Shown piece by piece: positions 35,014-43,040 of a stretch of DNA of 43,192 nucleotides. The notes below the pieces were generated by a model. It was not told where the DNA came from. It saw only the letters and a program-made list of their open reading frames with translations, and did no database searches. Where the stretch lies: positions 1 to 43,192 of the forward strand of contig USEX01000009.1 of NCBI GenBank assembly GCA_900553755.1, written 5' to 3'. Each line of letters begins with the position of its first letter. Position 1 is the first letter of the stretch. Origin of the DNA: an uncultured Clostridium sp. GTDB lineage: Bacteria > Bacillota > Clostridia > TANB77 > CAG-508. The position numbers and the translations under genes were made by a program.

Positions 35014-35307
35014 TTAAATTTGTTTATATAAATATATTTTTCTTGAAATTATAAATTTAAAAATATAATAAAATACATACAAAATATTTTCCTGATTAAA
35101 ACCAATAATACTAAATAAAAATAAAGGAAAACAAAAAATAATAAAAATAAATATTTTTAATGATAATGAAGAAAATATTAAATTTATAAAACAGAAAATA
35201 AAAATATCCCATAATATATTAAAAAAAGCTGTATTGTAATCTATGATACCAAGTAATTTGGGCTTAAAATTATAATTAGATGGAAAAATAAATTTTATAA
35301 TAATCAC
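35014..35307 (-). CDS. VirB3/PrgI-like small membrane protein
   Basis: The 97-residue protein has the layout of Firmicutes PrgI/VirB3 proteins: a short N-terminal segment with NFKPKLLGIIDYNT, two central transmembrane helices (about 27-45 and 50-70) and a C-terminal amphipathic segment ending KIYLYKQI. VirB3 anchors VirB4 in the membrane. It follows the VirB6-like gene by 6 bases. The only canonical start, GTG at 35307, lies inside AAGGAAGTGA, the likely ribosome-binding site, so translation may begin at one of the next codons (ATT, ATT, ATA). The family call rests on layout and context. Confidence 0.6.
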   Translation of the reverse strand: MIIIKFIFPSNYNFKPKLLGIIDYNTAFFNILWDIFIFCFINLIFSSLSLKIFIFIIFCFPLFLFSIIGFNQENILYVFYYIFKFIISRKIYLYKQI

Positions 35308-35313
35308 TTCCTT

Positions 35314-36195
35314 TTATTTTATTAAAGAACGAATAGAGCCAATGTGTGCATTTATATCTGTAGATAAACCACCAATTAATTCCTTTAAAAAATAATTAGA
35401 TTTGCTAAGTGCATAAATGGCGCCTATATACATTAATTGACTAAATAAAGAATTACTGTTTATATTCATTGAAAAAATAATTAATAATATAAATGAAATA
35501 AATATTTGAATTAATAATAAAGAAATAAAATTTCTAATCCAGGTTTTAAATAACCAAGATGTGCTCTGAGTAACTAACGAGAGGAAAGCAAAAGGTGATA
35601 AAAGAACGAGGACCTGAACCATTATGTATCTTAAAGAATAAGAAAATAGTAAATTTAATAATTCAAATGTTATAAATGATTTTATTAATCCATTAAATGA
35701 AAATAAATCAATAGAATTAAAATTATTATATATTGCCAAGTCAAGCTTATTTATTAAATTTAAAAATGATATATCTGTGTGAAATAATGTGGAGCCTATT
35801 TCACGAATGGCTGAACAAATTAAAGAATTTATAAAAATTATTTCTTTACATAAGAATAATGAGCTTGCGATGCAGGCAGAAAAAATTAATGCTTTAAATA
35901 TAAATTGGTATGGGTGTTCAATATTTGTCGTTATATAAGAAGAGAAAATAAGCTTGCAGCAATAATAAATTGTAAATCCCCATAAAAGAGAATTAGCAAT
36001 TGAAATTAGTCCAATATTAAATACAGAACCAAAAACATTATTAAAAAATGAATTTTCAACAATATCTGTGTCAATAAATACAATATTATCTAAAAGAGAA
36101 TAAAGGGTAGTATCTATAGAAGAAAGCAGATTGGAAAATAGTGTGTTTAATGTTTCAATTATTATTTTTGAATAATCAATTTGTGATGGATTCAT
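35314..36195 (-). CDS. VirB6/TrbL-like polytopic membrane protein
   Basis: VirB6-type proteins form the inner-membrane channel platform of type IV secretion systems. The start is the ATG at 36195 behind AAAGG (an in-frame TTG at 36210 lies at that site), giving 293 residues. About six hydrophobic segments follow an N-terminal region. The middle of the C-terminal half has SLRYIMVQVLVLLSPFAFLS and a tryptophan-containing loop (SWLFKTWIRNF), a pattern common in this family. It lies between the pilin-like and VirB3-like genes. Confidence 0.75.
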   Translation of the reverse strand: MNPSQIDYSKIIIETLNTLFSNLLSSIDTTLYSLLDNIVFIDTDIVENSFFNNVFGSVFNIGLISIANSLLWGFTIYYCCKLIFSSYITTNIEHPYQFIFKALIFSACIASSLFLCKEIIFINSLICSAIREIGSTLFHTDISFLNLINKLDLAIYNNFNSIDLFSFNGLIKSFITFELLNLLFSYSLRYIMVQVLVLLSPFAFLSLVTQSTSWLFKTWIRNFISLLLIQIFISFILLIIFSMNINSNSLFSQLMYIGAIYALSKSNYFLKELIGGLSTDINAHIGSIRSLIK

Positions 36196-36210
36196 AAAAA
36201 TACCTTTCAA

Positions 36211-36534
36211 TTAATTTATTAAACTTTTTATAGCAGATAAAATTAAATCTATTGCTAAAATAAACCCATAGGAAAAAAGTGATGTTCTAATTAATTTTTT
36301 CCCCGTTCTAATACGTTCCTCATCTCCAAAACTGAATTTTTTCATAAATACACCGGTACCAACTGCTACTGCAGCAGCTGGAGTAGCTAATTTTATAAGC
36401 CATGATTCAATTGTAGATAATGCGGAATTTAATTTAGAAATTATTTTAGGGTCACTAGCGTATACAGTAGATGGAATATTGAAAATAATAATAAATATAA
36501 AAATATAAAAAATAAAAAAATATTTTTTCTTCAT
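36211..36534 (-). CDS. VirB2/TrbC-like pilin
   Basis: The 107-residue precursor begins with a signal peptide (KKK, then a hydrophobic stretch) ending in TVYASD, a typical signal-peptidase site near residue 26. The mature part has two hydrophobic helices separated by a short basic loop (KKFSFGDEERIRTGKK), the VirB2 topology. The first helix is rich in Ala (ATPAAAVAVGTGVF). It lies between virD4 and the VirB6-like gene, as in Gram-positive conjugation modules. Confidence 0.75.
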   Translation of the reverse strand: MKKKYFFIFYIFIFIIIFNIPSTVYASDPKIISKLNSALSTIESWLIKLATPAAAVAVGTGVFMKKFSFGDEERIRTGKKLIRTSLFSYGFILAIDLILSAIKSLIN

Positions 36535-36549
36535 AAAATCAGTCCTTTC

Positions 36550-38259
36550 TTATTTTTGACTTTTAAAATAAGGTATTAAATTTATTTTGCAAGGGGGAAG
36601 AATGTTTGAGCCGTTAGAAATAAAACAAAGGGCAGAAAAGGTTTCTAAATTTTGAGTGAAATAATTAGTATCATATATATAATCAAATTGAGAATAAGTA
36701 TTTATACTTTCACTAATACTAGAATCTCTAGCGTTGAAAGAATTTACTAAATAATTATAAGAGGCCTTTTGAGAATTTTCAGATATTGTTTTTGATGATT
36801 TTGTTTTTTCGGTTTTTCCGATTTGTTTTTGAGCATCTTCTATAGTAAAAATATCATCTGTACGAAACCAAATTTTATTTACTAAATTCTGAATAATTAC
36901 TTTGGTAGAATATTGATTATTCAATGTATTTAATAAAGAGGTATAACTTTGAGTGGCAATAATATTAATACATTTTGCTTCTCTACTTTGAGAAAAGAAA
37001 TTTGCGTCATTTGCAGTTACATATTCGCTATATTCATCTGAAATAAAAGCAGTTATTCTTTGTGGAGTTTTGTTGTTAGAAAGTCTAGACATTACTTCAG
37101 TTTGAAAATCCATTTTTAAATAAGCAGCTATTATTTTTGATAAATTTCGGTACTCATTAATATTCATGTTTAAAACTACGATTTTTCCATCATTGATTAA
37201 TTCTGTGAAACCAAGAAAATTCAACTTTTTTTCTTCGCAGCAAAAAGTATCTTTAATCGAATAATCGGATACAAATGAATTTGTGATACGGGTAATCTCA
37301 GATTTTAGAATATTTAATGTACGTGGATCTAATGAAAAAAATTCTTTATTAAAAAAATTTAAACTAGAATGGAGTTCGTATAATTGGTCTTGTGAATATT
37401 TATTTAAAATAAATGATTTTCGTAATTCTTCTACTTTAGATGTATAATATGATTCTTCTGTAATTAAGTTATGAATTTCAGTAAATGTTACATATCCATT
37501 ATTATATAATCTACAAAGTTTAATAGCTTCACAAAGAACTTCTTCGGCTTTGTCCAACCAGTATGATTCGGAATTGTTTGGAGAAAATAATAGAAGAATA
37601 CTTTTTAATTGGTTAGCAATTACAGATGGTTTCAAATGTGGCTTGTGTAAAGGATTATATTTATATTTGCCATTTAATTCAATAACAATTACATCATCTA
37701 GTCTATTATATTTTTGGGCATATTCTAATACTTTATTATAATAATTTCCTTTTACATCTAATATTAACATACCGATTTTTGCAGATTTTACAGATGCCTT
37801 GTATGAAATTAATTGATTTGTGAAAGGATACATTGCACTGCTGGTTTTACCTGTACCAATAGTTCCAGTTATTAATATGTTCTGATATAGACCTAATTCA
37901 GGAATATAAATAGGATTATCATTGCTATAACCAATAAATAATTTTAAACAATTTTTGGAATTATTATCTGATTTATTTAAATTTCTTTTTTTATTTTTGG
38001 GATGAATAAAGCAGGACAAATATGTGGAAATAAAAACAGATACATGAGTGTAAGAAATAATAAATAAAAGTTTTAATATGTGCCATAAAATAGGATTGGA
38101 TGGAAAAATATTTAAAGATTTTTCATAAAAATAAATTGTAATATTATTGCTTGAAAAAACGGGAGAAAAAATAATAACACCAATATGAATTAATATAAAA
38201 GATAATAGTATTATAAAAATAAATTTTAAAAGTTTAATTTTTAAGATTATCACCTCCAT
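36550..38259 (-). CDS. VirD4/TraG-type coupling ATPase
   Basis: Coupling proteins recruit substrates to the type IV channel. The 569-residue protein has two N-terminal membrane helices (about 8-30 and 60-85), Walker A ITGTIGTGKTSS and Walker B-like FISDEYSEY, followed by the conserved ATQSYTSLLN. The ATG at 38259 is part of ATGGAGGTGAT, so the ribosome-binding site lies on top of it; translation may start at a later ATC or ATT. A 56-codon hydrophobic frame without a canonical start (38404-38234) overlaps the beginning. No relaxase gene is visible near it. Confidence 0.88.
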   Translation of the reverse strand: MEVIILKIKLLKFIFIILLSFILIHIGVIIFSPVFSSNNITIYFYEKSLNIFPSNPILWHILKLLFIISYTHVSVFISTYLSCFIHPKNKKRNLNKSDNNSKNCLKLFIGYSNDNPIYIPELGLYQNILITGTIGTGKTSSAMYPFTNQLISYKASVKSAKIGMLILDVKGNYYNKVLEYAQKYNRLDDVIVIELNGKYKYNPLHKPHLKPSVIANQLKSILLLFSPNNSESYWLDKAEEVLCEAIKLCRLYNNGYVTFTEIHNLITEESYYTSKVEELRKSFILNKYSQDQLYELHSSLNFFNKEFFSLDPRTLNILKSEITRITNSFVSDYSIKDTFCCEEKKLNFLGFTELINDGKIVVLNMNINEYRNLSKIIAAYLKMDFQTEVMSRLSNNKTPQRITAFISDEYSEYVTANDANFFSQSREAKCINIIATQSYTSLLNTLNNQYSTKVIIQNLVNKIWFRTDDIFTIEDAQKQIGKTEKTKSSKTISENSQKASYNYLVNSFNARDSSISESINTYSQFDYIYDTNYFTQNLETFSALCFISNGSNILPPCKINLIPYFKSQK

Positions 38260-38425
38260 ATTTATTTTTTTCTAATATATTTAATTTGGAACCTTGAAGA
38301 CTATGAAAAATATATAAATCAAAGAAAGTATAAATTGAATATAAAGTTATAAAAAGATTAAAGAATAATACTATAAAAAATAAATTTGTAAGATTAACAG
38401 CAAATCACTCCTTCCAGTTTTTTCC

Positions 38426-38454
38426 AATATACTATAATATTTTCAATTTGTCTA
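38426..38454 (-). promoter_or_regulatory. Promoter of the VirD4-VirB3 block
   Basis: On the minus strand TAGACA is followed after 17 bases by TATATT. Its start would lie about 160 bases before virD4, leaving a leader that contains the start-less hydrophobic frame. Confidence 0.5.
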
Positions 38455-38522
38455 TACATTTTTGAAAAAATGTGTTAAAATATTAATTATGATAAACAAT
38501 ATTTATGAGAGGAGTGAAGATA

Positions 38523-38708
38523 ATGGAGATTAATAAAGATACGAAAATAGGAGATTTATTAAAAGAATGCCCAGAAAAAGCAGAAATATTAATGAGAAAA
38601 GGAATGGGTTGCTTAGGATGCCCTGCTGCTCAAATGGAAACAATAGAAGAAGCTTGTGAAGTTCATGGAATAGATGTAAATGAAGTAATAGAAGAACTAA
38701 ATAAATAA
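38523..38708 (+). CDS. DUF1858 redox-disulfide domain protein
   Basis: The 61-residue protein consists of one DUF1858 domain, also found attached to hybrid-cluster proteins. It begins INKDTKIGDLLKECPE and has the conserved CLGCPAAQMETIEEAC with a CxxC pair and a third Cys. The start is the ATG at 38523, eight bases after AGAGGAG; an in-frame ATG at 38505 precedes that site. A redox or metal role is inferred. It is divergent from the virD4 block. Confidence 0.9.
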   Translation: MEINKDTKIGDLLKECPEKAEILMRKGMGCLGCPAAQMETIEEACEVHGIDVNEVIEELNK

Positions 38709-38786
38709 TATAATTATAAATAATGTACCGAATATTAAAAAAATAGGAGTTTTATTTAAAAAAATCAAAAAAATTCTCCAAAGTGG

Positions 38787-38815
38787 TTGACAAATGAAAT
38801 AAAATGTTGTAGAAT
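38787..38815 (+). promoter_or_regulatory. Promoter of the tRNA-Lys-Glu-Thr cluster
   Basis: TTGACA and TAGAAT are 17 bases apart. The first tRNA begins 27 bases later. Confidence 0.8.
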
Positions 38816-38842
38816 TTATAATGCGTTGGCCAATTAATATTT

Positions 38843-38918
38843 GGGTCATTAGCTCAGGTGGTAGAGCACTTGACTTTTAATCAAGTTGTCCGCGGTTCGA
38901 GTCCGCGATGGCTCACCA
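38843..38918 (+). tRNA. tRNA-Lys (anticodon UUU)
   Basis: The acceptor stem GGGTCAT/ATGGCTC has two G-U pairs. The anticodon loop CTTTTAA sits in a CTTGA/TCAAG stem, the T-arm is CGCGG/CCGCG, and CCA is encoded. It is the first gene of a three-tRNA cluster. Confidence 0.96.
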
Positions 38919-38922
38919 AATT

Positions 38923-38950
38923 CTAGGATTTAAGTTTGATTAAATCCTAG
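38923..38950 (+). other. Spacer hairpin between tRNA-Lys and tRNA-Glu
   Basis: CTAGGATTTAA and TTAAATCCTAG form a perfect 11-bp stem with a 6-base loop. No U-run follows, so it is more likely an RNA-processing structure than a terminator. Confidence 0.6.
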
Positions 38951-38957
38951 GCCAAAC

Positions 38958-39032
38958 GGCCCCGTGGTCAAGCGGTTAAGACATCGCCCTTTCACGGCGG
39001 AGACATGGGTTCGATTCCCGTCGGGGTCACCA
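38958..39032 (+). tRNA. tRNA-Glu (anticodon UUC)
   Basis: The acceptor stem GGCCCCG/CGGGGTC, anticodon loop CTTTCAC, T-loop GTTCGATTC and encoded CCA are all present. Confidence 0.96.
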
Positions 39033-39040
39033 ATTTATAT

Positions 39041-39116
<76 letters not shown>

Positions 39117-39122
39117 TAACTT

Positions 39123-39157
39123 AAAATCAAGCTTGTTAATAACTTGCTTGATTTTTT
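39123..39157 (+). terminator. Terminator of the tRNA-Lys-Glu-Thr cluster
   Basis: AAAATCAAGC and GCTTGATTTT form a 10-bp stem; the T-run extends past the stem as TTTTTT. Confidence 0.8.
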
Positions 39158-39185
39158 GTTTATTTAATTATTTTAAGGAGAAAAT

Positions 39186-39911
39186 ATGAGAAAAACAATT
39201 GTAGTAACTGGTGGAGCGAAAGGGATTGGGAAAAGCATAGTAGAGCTTTTGTCTACAAAATATAATATTGTATTTAGCTATAATAAATCCGAAGAGCAAG
39301 CAAAAAAATTAGAACAAGAGTTAATAAATGCATGTAAAAATGTATGTGCATATAAAGCCGATGTATCTAAAAGAGAAGAGGCAAAGGGATTAATTGAATA
39401 TTCAATAAAAACCTTTGGAAATGTAGATGGAATAATAAATAATGCAGGTATTTCTCAAATAAAAGTATTTAACGATATTACTGATGAAGATTGGGAAAAT
39501 ATGATGAAAAATAATTTGTATTCAGTATTTTATATGTGCCAGGAAGGCCTAAAATATATGATTCCTAAGAAGTCTGGAAGCATAATAAATATATCATCTA
39601 TATGGGGAATTACGGGAGCTTCTTGTGAATCTCATTATTCTGTTTCTAAAGCTGGAATAGATGCTTTAACAAAGTCTTTAGCAAAAGAACTTGGACCTTC
39701 TAATATTAGAGTAAATAGTATTGCGCCAGGAATTATAGATACTGATATGAATAAAGAATTAAATAATGAAGAAATAAAAGAATTAAAAGAGGAAATACCA
39801 TTAGGAAAAATAGGGAACACTATAGATATAGCTAAGTGTGTAGAATGGATATTAGAAGATAGCTATGTAACAGGACAAATAATTTCTATTAATGGAGGTT
39901 GGTTAATATAA
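39186..39911 (+). CDS. SDR-family 3-oxoacyl-ACP reductase-like protein
   Basis: This 241-residue short-chain dehydrogenase/reductase has the Rossmann motif TGGAKGIG, NNAG, and the catalytic Ser and Tyr-x-x-x-Lys in INISSIWG and HYSVSKAG. The end TGQIISINGGW is typical. FabG-type enzymes reduce 3-oxoacyl-ACP with NADPH, but there are no fatty-acid synthesis genes nearby, so the substrate could differ. AAGGAG precedes the ATG, and it is closed by a strong bidirectional terminator. Confidence 0.88.
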   Translation: MRKTIVVTGGAKGIGKSIVELLSTKYNIVFSYNKSEEQAKKLEQELINACKNVCAYKADVSKREEAKGLIEYSIKTFGNVDGIINNAGISQIKVFNDITDEDWENMMKNNLYSVFYMCQEGLKYMIPKKSGSIINISSIWGITGASCESHYSVSKAGIDALTKSLAKELGPSNIRVNSIAPGIIDTDMNKELNNEEIKELKEEIPLGKIGNTIDIAKCVEWILEDSYVTGQIISINGGWLI

Positions 39912-39943
39912 AAAATAAGTCGATATATTCGACTTATTTTTCT
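39911..39943. terminator. Bidirectional terminator between the SDR and carbohydrate-binding genes
   Basis: AAAAATAAGTCGA and TCGACTTATTTTT form a perfect 13-bp stem, with T-runs on both sides. It contains the stop codon of the carbohydrate-binding gene on the minus strand. Confidence 0.9.
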
Positions 39944-40401
39944 ATTATAGCTTTTTTCTTATAATTTCCTGAAATGATTTTTGGAAAATAATGAATTATT
40001 TTATAAATTGCTAATCTTATTTTTTTGCTCCAGATATAAGATTTTTTTAATCTTCTTGAAGTATCTAGTTCTTTTGATGAATCTAAAGCTATTAATGCAA
40101 CTTGTGGTTTTTCTATATTGAATGAATAATCTGAACCATTATTATTGTCCCAAATATTTTCACTGTTTCTAAAACATAATTTTAAAACCTCGCTAGAAGG
40201 TAAATCTAATTCAGCTTGAAATCCTAAATCTGTTTTATTCATTTCTACTTCTGATACATTATCCCAATTCTCACCAAATCCATAATGAATAAATACTTTA
40301 TCAGAATTTTGCTCAAATAAAGTTCCTGTATAAGAAATTTTTATTTTTGTATTTTCAATTAATTTATCAGTATTGAAAAATATATTTTTTACCAGTTCCA
40401 T
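39934..40401 (-). CDS. Carbohydrate-binding-module (CBM25-like) protein
   Basis: The protein has 155 residues, with the start ATG at 40401 behind AGGAGT. Residues about 10-100 resemble starch-binding CBM25/26 modules: VFIHYGFGENWDNVSEVEM, a GFQAELDL strand and WDNNNGSDYSF. The C-terminal 55 residues are very basic and include SRRLKKSYIWSKKIRLAIYK, perhaps an amphipathic or membrane-binding tail. There is no signal peptide, so an intracellular polysaccharide such as glycogen is a possible ligand by inference. Confidence 0.75.
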   Translation of the reverse strand: MELVKNIFFNTDKLIENTKIKISYTGTLFEQNSDKVFIHYGFGENWDNVSEVEMNKTDLGFQAELDLPSSEVLKLCFRNSENIWDNNNGSDYSFNIEKPQVALIALDSSKELDTSRRLKKSYIWSKKIRLAIYKIIHYFPKIISGNYKKKAIIEK

Positions 40402-40503
40402 GATATTAACTCCTATTTTATCTTTTGTCAAAATTATTATAATATTAAAAAAAGATATATGCAAGTATTTTTAATAAAATTTTACAAAAATTTTCATTAT
40501 TTT

Positions 40504-41085
40504 TTAATAATCTGTATTAGTTCCCAAAATTTTTCCTACAATATAGAAATCATCTTTATTAGATATTTTTACATCAGGAAAACCAGAGTTGTCTGATTTT
40601 AATAAAATAAAATTACTTCTTATAATAAATCTACGAATTAATAATTTATTTTGAAAATAAAATAATCCAATATCTTTATTATTAAGAGGAGAATTAAATT
40701 CAGTATAAGCATATGAGCCCTTTGTAAGAGTAGGTTCCATGCTAGTATCATTTATTTTTATAGCAACTGAAGCAGTTCCAAATTTAGTAGGACAAAAAAT
40801 TAAATCATCCACATTATTTATTGCGGGAATAGAGTTATAGGCGATATGCTCTATAAAATCATATTCTTTATGTTCTTCAGAAGTTTCTTTATCGTATGTA
40901 TACATAATTTGCTGATATGGCACATCTAAAGAAGCACATATTTTTTTTAATGCTTTATGGCTTGGTGTGCGCTCTTCTTTTTCTATATGACCAATATATC
41001 CTAAATTTACATTAGCATTTCTTGCAAGTTCTGCTTTTGTCATATGTCTGTCTTTACGTATTCTAAAAATTAATTCACCTATCAT
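40504..41085 (-). CDS. XRE-type repressor with S24 (LexA-like) domain
   Basis: The 193-residue regulator has an N-terminal HTH_XRE domain (about 5-60, with TKAELARNANVNLGYIGHIE) and a C-terminal S24 domain. The nucleophile Ser is present in DTSMEPTL. At the place where the catalytic Lys is expected, in a strand of the form vKR, the sequence reads LLIRRF, with Arg. It may therefore lack self-cleavage, though the alignment is by eye. The gene is divergent from vanW across 129 bases. A phage or SOS role is not shown. Confidence 0.85.
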   Translation of the reverse strand: MIGELIFRIRKDRHMTKAELARNANVNLGYIGHIEKEERTPSHKALKKICASLDVPYQQIMYTYDKETSEEHKEYDFIEHIAYNSIPAINNVDDLIFCPTKFGTASVAIKINDTSMEPTLTKGSYAYTEFNSPLNNKDIGLFYFQNKLLIRRFIIRSNFILLKSDNSGFPDVKISNKDDFYIVGKILGTNTDY

Positions 41086-41214
41086 ATTAGTCTCCTATTT
41101 TTTTATTAATTATATTGTAAAATGGACAAAAAGTCTATACAAATAAAAATATTATTTTAGATTGTAAAAATAAATTTATTATGCTAATATTATTATGGAG
41201 GAAATAAAAATAAA

Positions 41215-42888
41215 ATGGAAAAAATAAATAAAAAAAATACTAAAATAATAGGAATTATTATTATTATTTTATTTATATTATTAATATTTTCGGTAATATT
41301 TGCAATTATTAATATTCCGAATAATAAAATAATAAAAGGTGTAAGCTTACAGGGAGTGGATATATCAAATTGCACTAAAGAGGAAGCAAACGAAAAAATA
41401 AATAAATTAATAGAAGGAAAAATAAATAAAAAAATAATAATAAAATATGATGAAAATGAAATTAATATAATTCCAAATGATATAAATGTAAAATATGATA
41501 TTAATAATAAAATAGAAGAAGCCTATTTAATAGGAAGAAAAAATAATATATTTATTAATAATATTGAAATAATAAAAACATTTTTATTTAAAAAAGATTT
41601 TAATTTATCAGTAGAATTAGATGATAATAAATTAAATGAATTAATAAATGATATTAGTGAAAAAATACCAGGAAAAGTTGAGCAGTATAGTTATTTTATA
41701 GAAGACGAACAACTTATTATTACAAAAGGCAAAGATGGAATATTAGTAGATAAAGAAAAGTTAGAAAAAGAAATTAAAGATGAAATATTAAATATAAAAA
41801 ATGATAATATAAGTACAATAACAATTCCTGTGGAATATGTTAAAGCTGATAACATAGATATAGAAAAAATTCATAGCGAAATTTATAAAGAAGCGCAGGA
41901 TGCATATATAACAGAGAATCCAACAACTGTACACCCACATGTAAATGGAATTGATTTTGATATTTCTTTAGATGAGGCCCAGGAAATAATTAGCGAAGAT
42001 AAGGAAGAATATATAATTCCTTTAAAAATAGTAATTCCAAATAAGACGTTAAGTGACTTAGGAGAGGAAGCGTTTCCGGATACTATATCAACATTTTCTA
42101 CAAAATACGATGTTGGAAATTCAAATAGGGCAACAAATATAAGATTGGCAACAGAAAAAATAAATAATACAATAATAATGCCTGGTGAAGTATTTTCTTA
42201 TAATCAAATTGTAGGAAAAAGAACTATGGATGCTGGATATAAAGAAGCTGGAGCATATGCAGGAGGCCAAGTAGTGCAAACTGTTGGAGGAGGTATTTGC
42301 CAGGTTTCTTCAACACTATATAACGCAGTCTTATATGCTAATCTTGATATAGTTGAGAGATACAATCATTATTTTGAGAGTTCATATGTGGATGCAAGTA
42401 GAGATGCTACAGTGTCTTGGGGCTCACTAGATTTTAAATTTAAAAATACTAGAAAGTATCCAATAAAAATAGTTGCAACAGCGAAGAACGGTGTTAATTT
42501 AATATCAATTTGTGGAATAAAAGAAGACGATGAACCTGAAATAATAATACAATCAAAAATAATTTCAAAAATAGAAAGAAAAATTGTATATGAAGAAGAC
42601 GATGAATTAGAGAAAGGTGAAGAGATTATAAAGCAAAATGGTCACGATGGTTGTATTAGTGAAGCTTATAAAATAGTTAGAAAAGATGGTATAATAATTT
42701 CAAATACATTACTTTCAAGAGATAAATATAGCGCACTAGATAGAATAATTAGAAAAGGAACGAAAGAAGAGACAAAAATTGAAACAAAAAAAGAAAATGA
42801 AAATAATGAGATAGAAAATAAACAAACAGAAAATACTGCAATTGAAAATAAAACCAACGAAATACTTGACAATAATGCTAAAAGGTAA
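41215..42888 (+). CDS. VanW-family membrane-anchored protein
   Basis: The 557-residue protein has an N-terminal transmembrane helix (about 12-34) and a long extracytoplasmic region with two putative peptidoglycan-binding-4-like domains (about 45-230). The VanW domain (about 300-440) contains NRATNIRLAT, PGEVFSYNQIVG, the ICQVSSTLYNA block with a conserved Cys, and NHYFESSYVD. The C-terminal tail is Lys/Glu/Asn-rich. VanW domains occur in glycopeptide-resistance clusters but are common in ordinary Clostridia, and no other van genes are here. The start is 13 bases after GGAGG. Confidence 0.88.
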   Translation: MEKINKKNTKIIGIIIIILFILLIFSVIFAIINIPNNKIIKGVSLQGVDISNCTKEEANEKINKLIEGKINKKIIIKYDENEINIIPNDINVKYDINNKIEEAYLIGRKNNIFINNIEIIKTFLFKKDFNLSVELDDNKLNELINDISEKIPGKVEQYSYFIEDEQLIITKGKDGILVDKEKLEKEIKDEILNIKNDNISTITIPVEYVKADNIDIEKIHSEIYKEAQDAYITENPTTVHPHVNGIDFDISLDEAQEIISEDKEEYIIPLKIVIPNKTLSDLGEEAFPDTISTFSTKYDVGNSNRATNIRLATEKINNTIIMPGEVFSYNQIVGKRTMDAGYKEAGAYAGGQVVQTVGGGICQVSSTLYNAVLYANLDIVERYNHYFESSYVDASRDATVSWGSLDFKFKNTRKYPIKIVATAKNGVNLISICGIKEDDEPEIIIQSKIISKIERKIVYEEDDELEKGEEIIKQNGHDGCISEAYKIVRKDGIIISNTLLSRDKYSALDRIIRKGTKEETKIETKKENENNEIENKQTENTAIENKTNEILDNNAKR

Positions 42889-42894
42889 TATAAT
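42866..42894 (+). promoter_or_regulatory. Promoter of tRNA-Lys (CUU), overlapping the end of vanW
   Basis: TTGACA and a perfect TATAAT are exactly 17 bases apart. The -35 element and spacer lie within the last codons of vanW, so the tRNA can be transcribed independently. Confidence 0.85.
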
Positions 42895-42919
42895 TAAAAA
42901 GCTTTAAGTATTATTGTAT

Positions 42920-42995
42920 GCACCATTAGCTCAGCTGGTAGAGCAGCTGACTCTTAATCAGAAGGTCCGCGGTTCGATCCCGCGATGGTGCACCA
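42920..42995 (+). tRNA. tRNA-Lys (anticodon CUU)
   Basis: The acceptor stem GCACCAT/ATGGTGC is perfect. The anticodon loop CTCTTAA sits in a stem whose outermost pair is G-A, a mismatch. The T-arm is CGCGG/CCGCG, and CCA is encoded. Confidence 0.95.
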
Positions 42996-42999
42996 AAAT

Positions 43000-43037
43000 A
43001 AAAAATATATAGATATATTTTTATCTATATATTTTTT
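43000..43037 (+). terminator. Terminator after tRNA-Lys (CUU)
   Basis: A perfect 16-bp stem (AAAAAATATATAGATA with TATCTATATATTTTTT) and a 6-base loop end in a T-run. Confidence 0.85.
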
Positions 43038-43040
43038 TTG

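Noticed and set aside
40504..41085. XRE-S24 gene as a prophage remnant
   Set aside because: No integrase, structural or other phage genes are near it; neighbours are ordinary chromosomal genes.
41215..42888. VanW protein as a vancomycin-resistance gene
   Set aside because: No vanH, vanA, vanX, vanR or vanS gene is nearby, and VanW domains are widespread in Clostridia without resistance.
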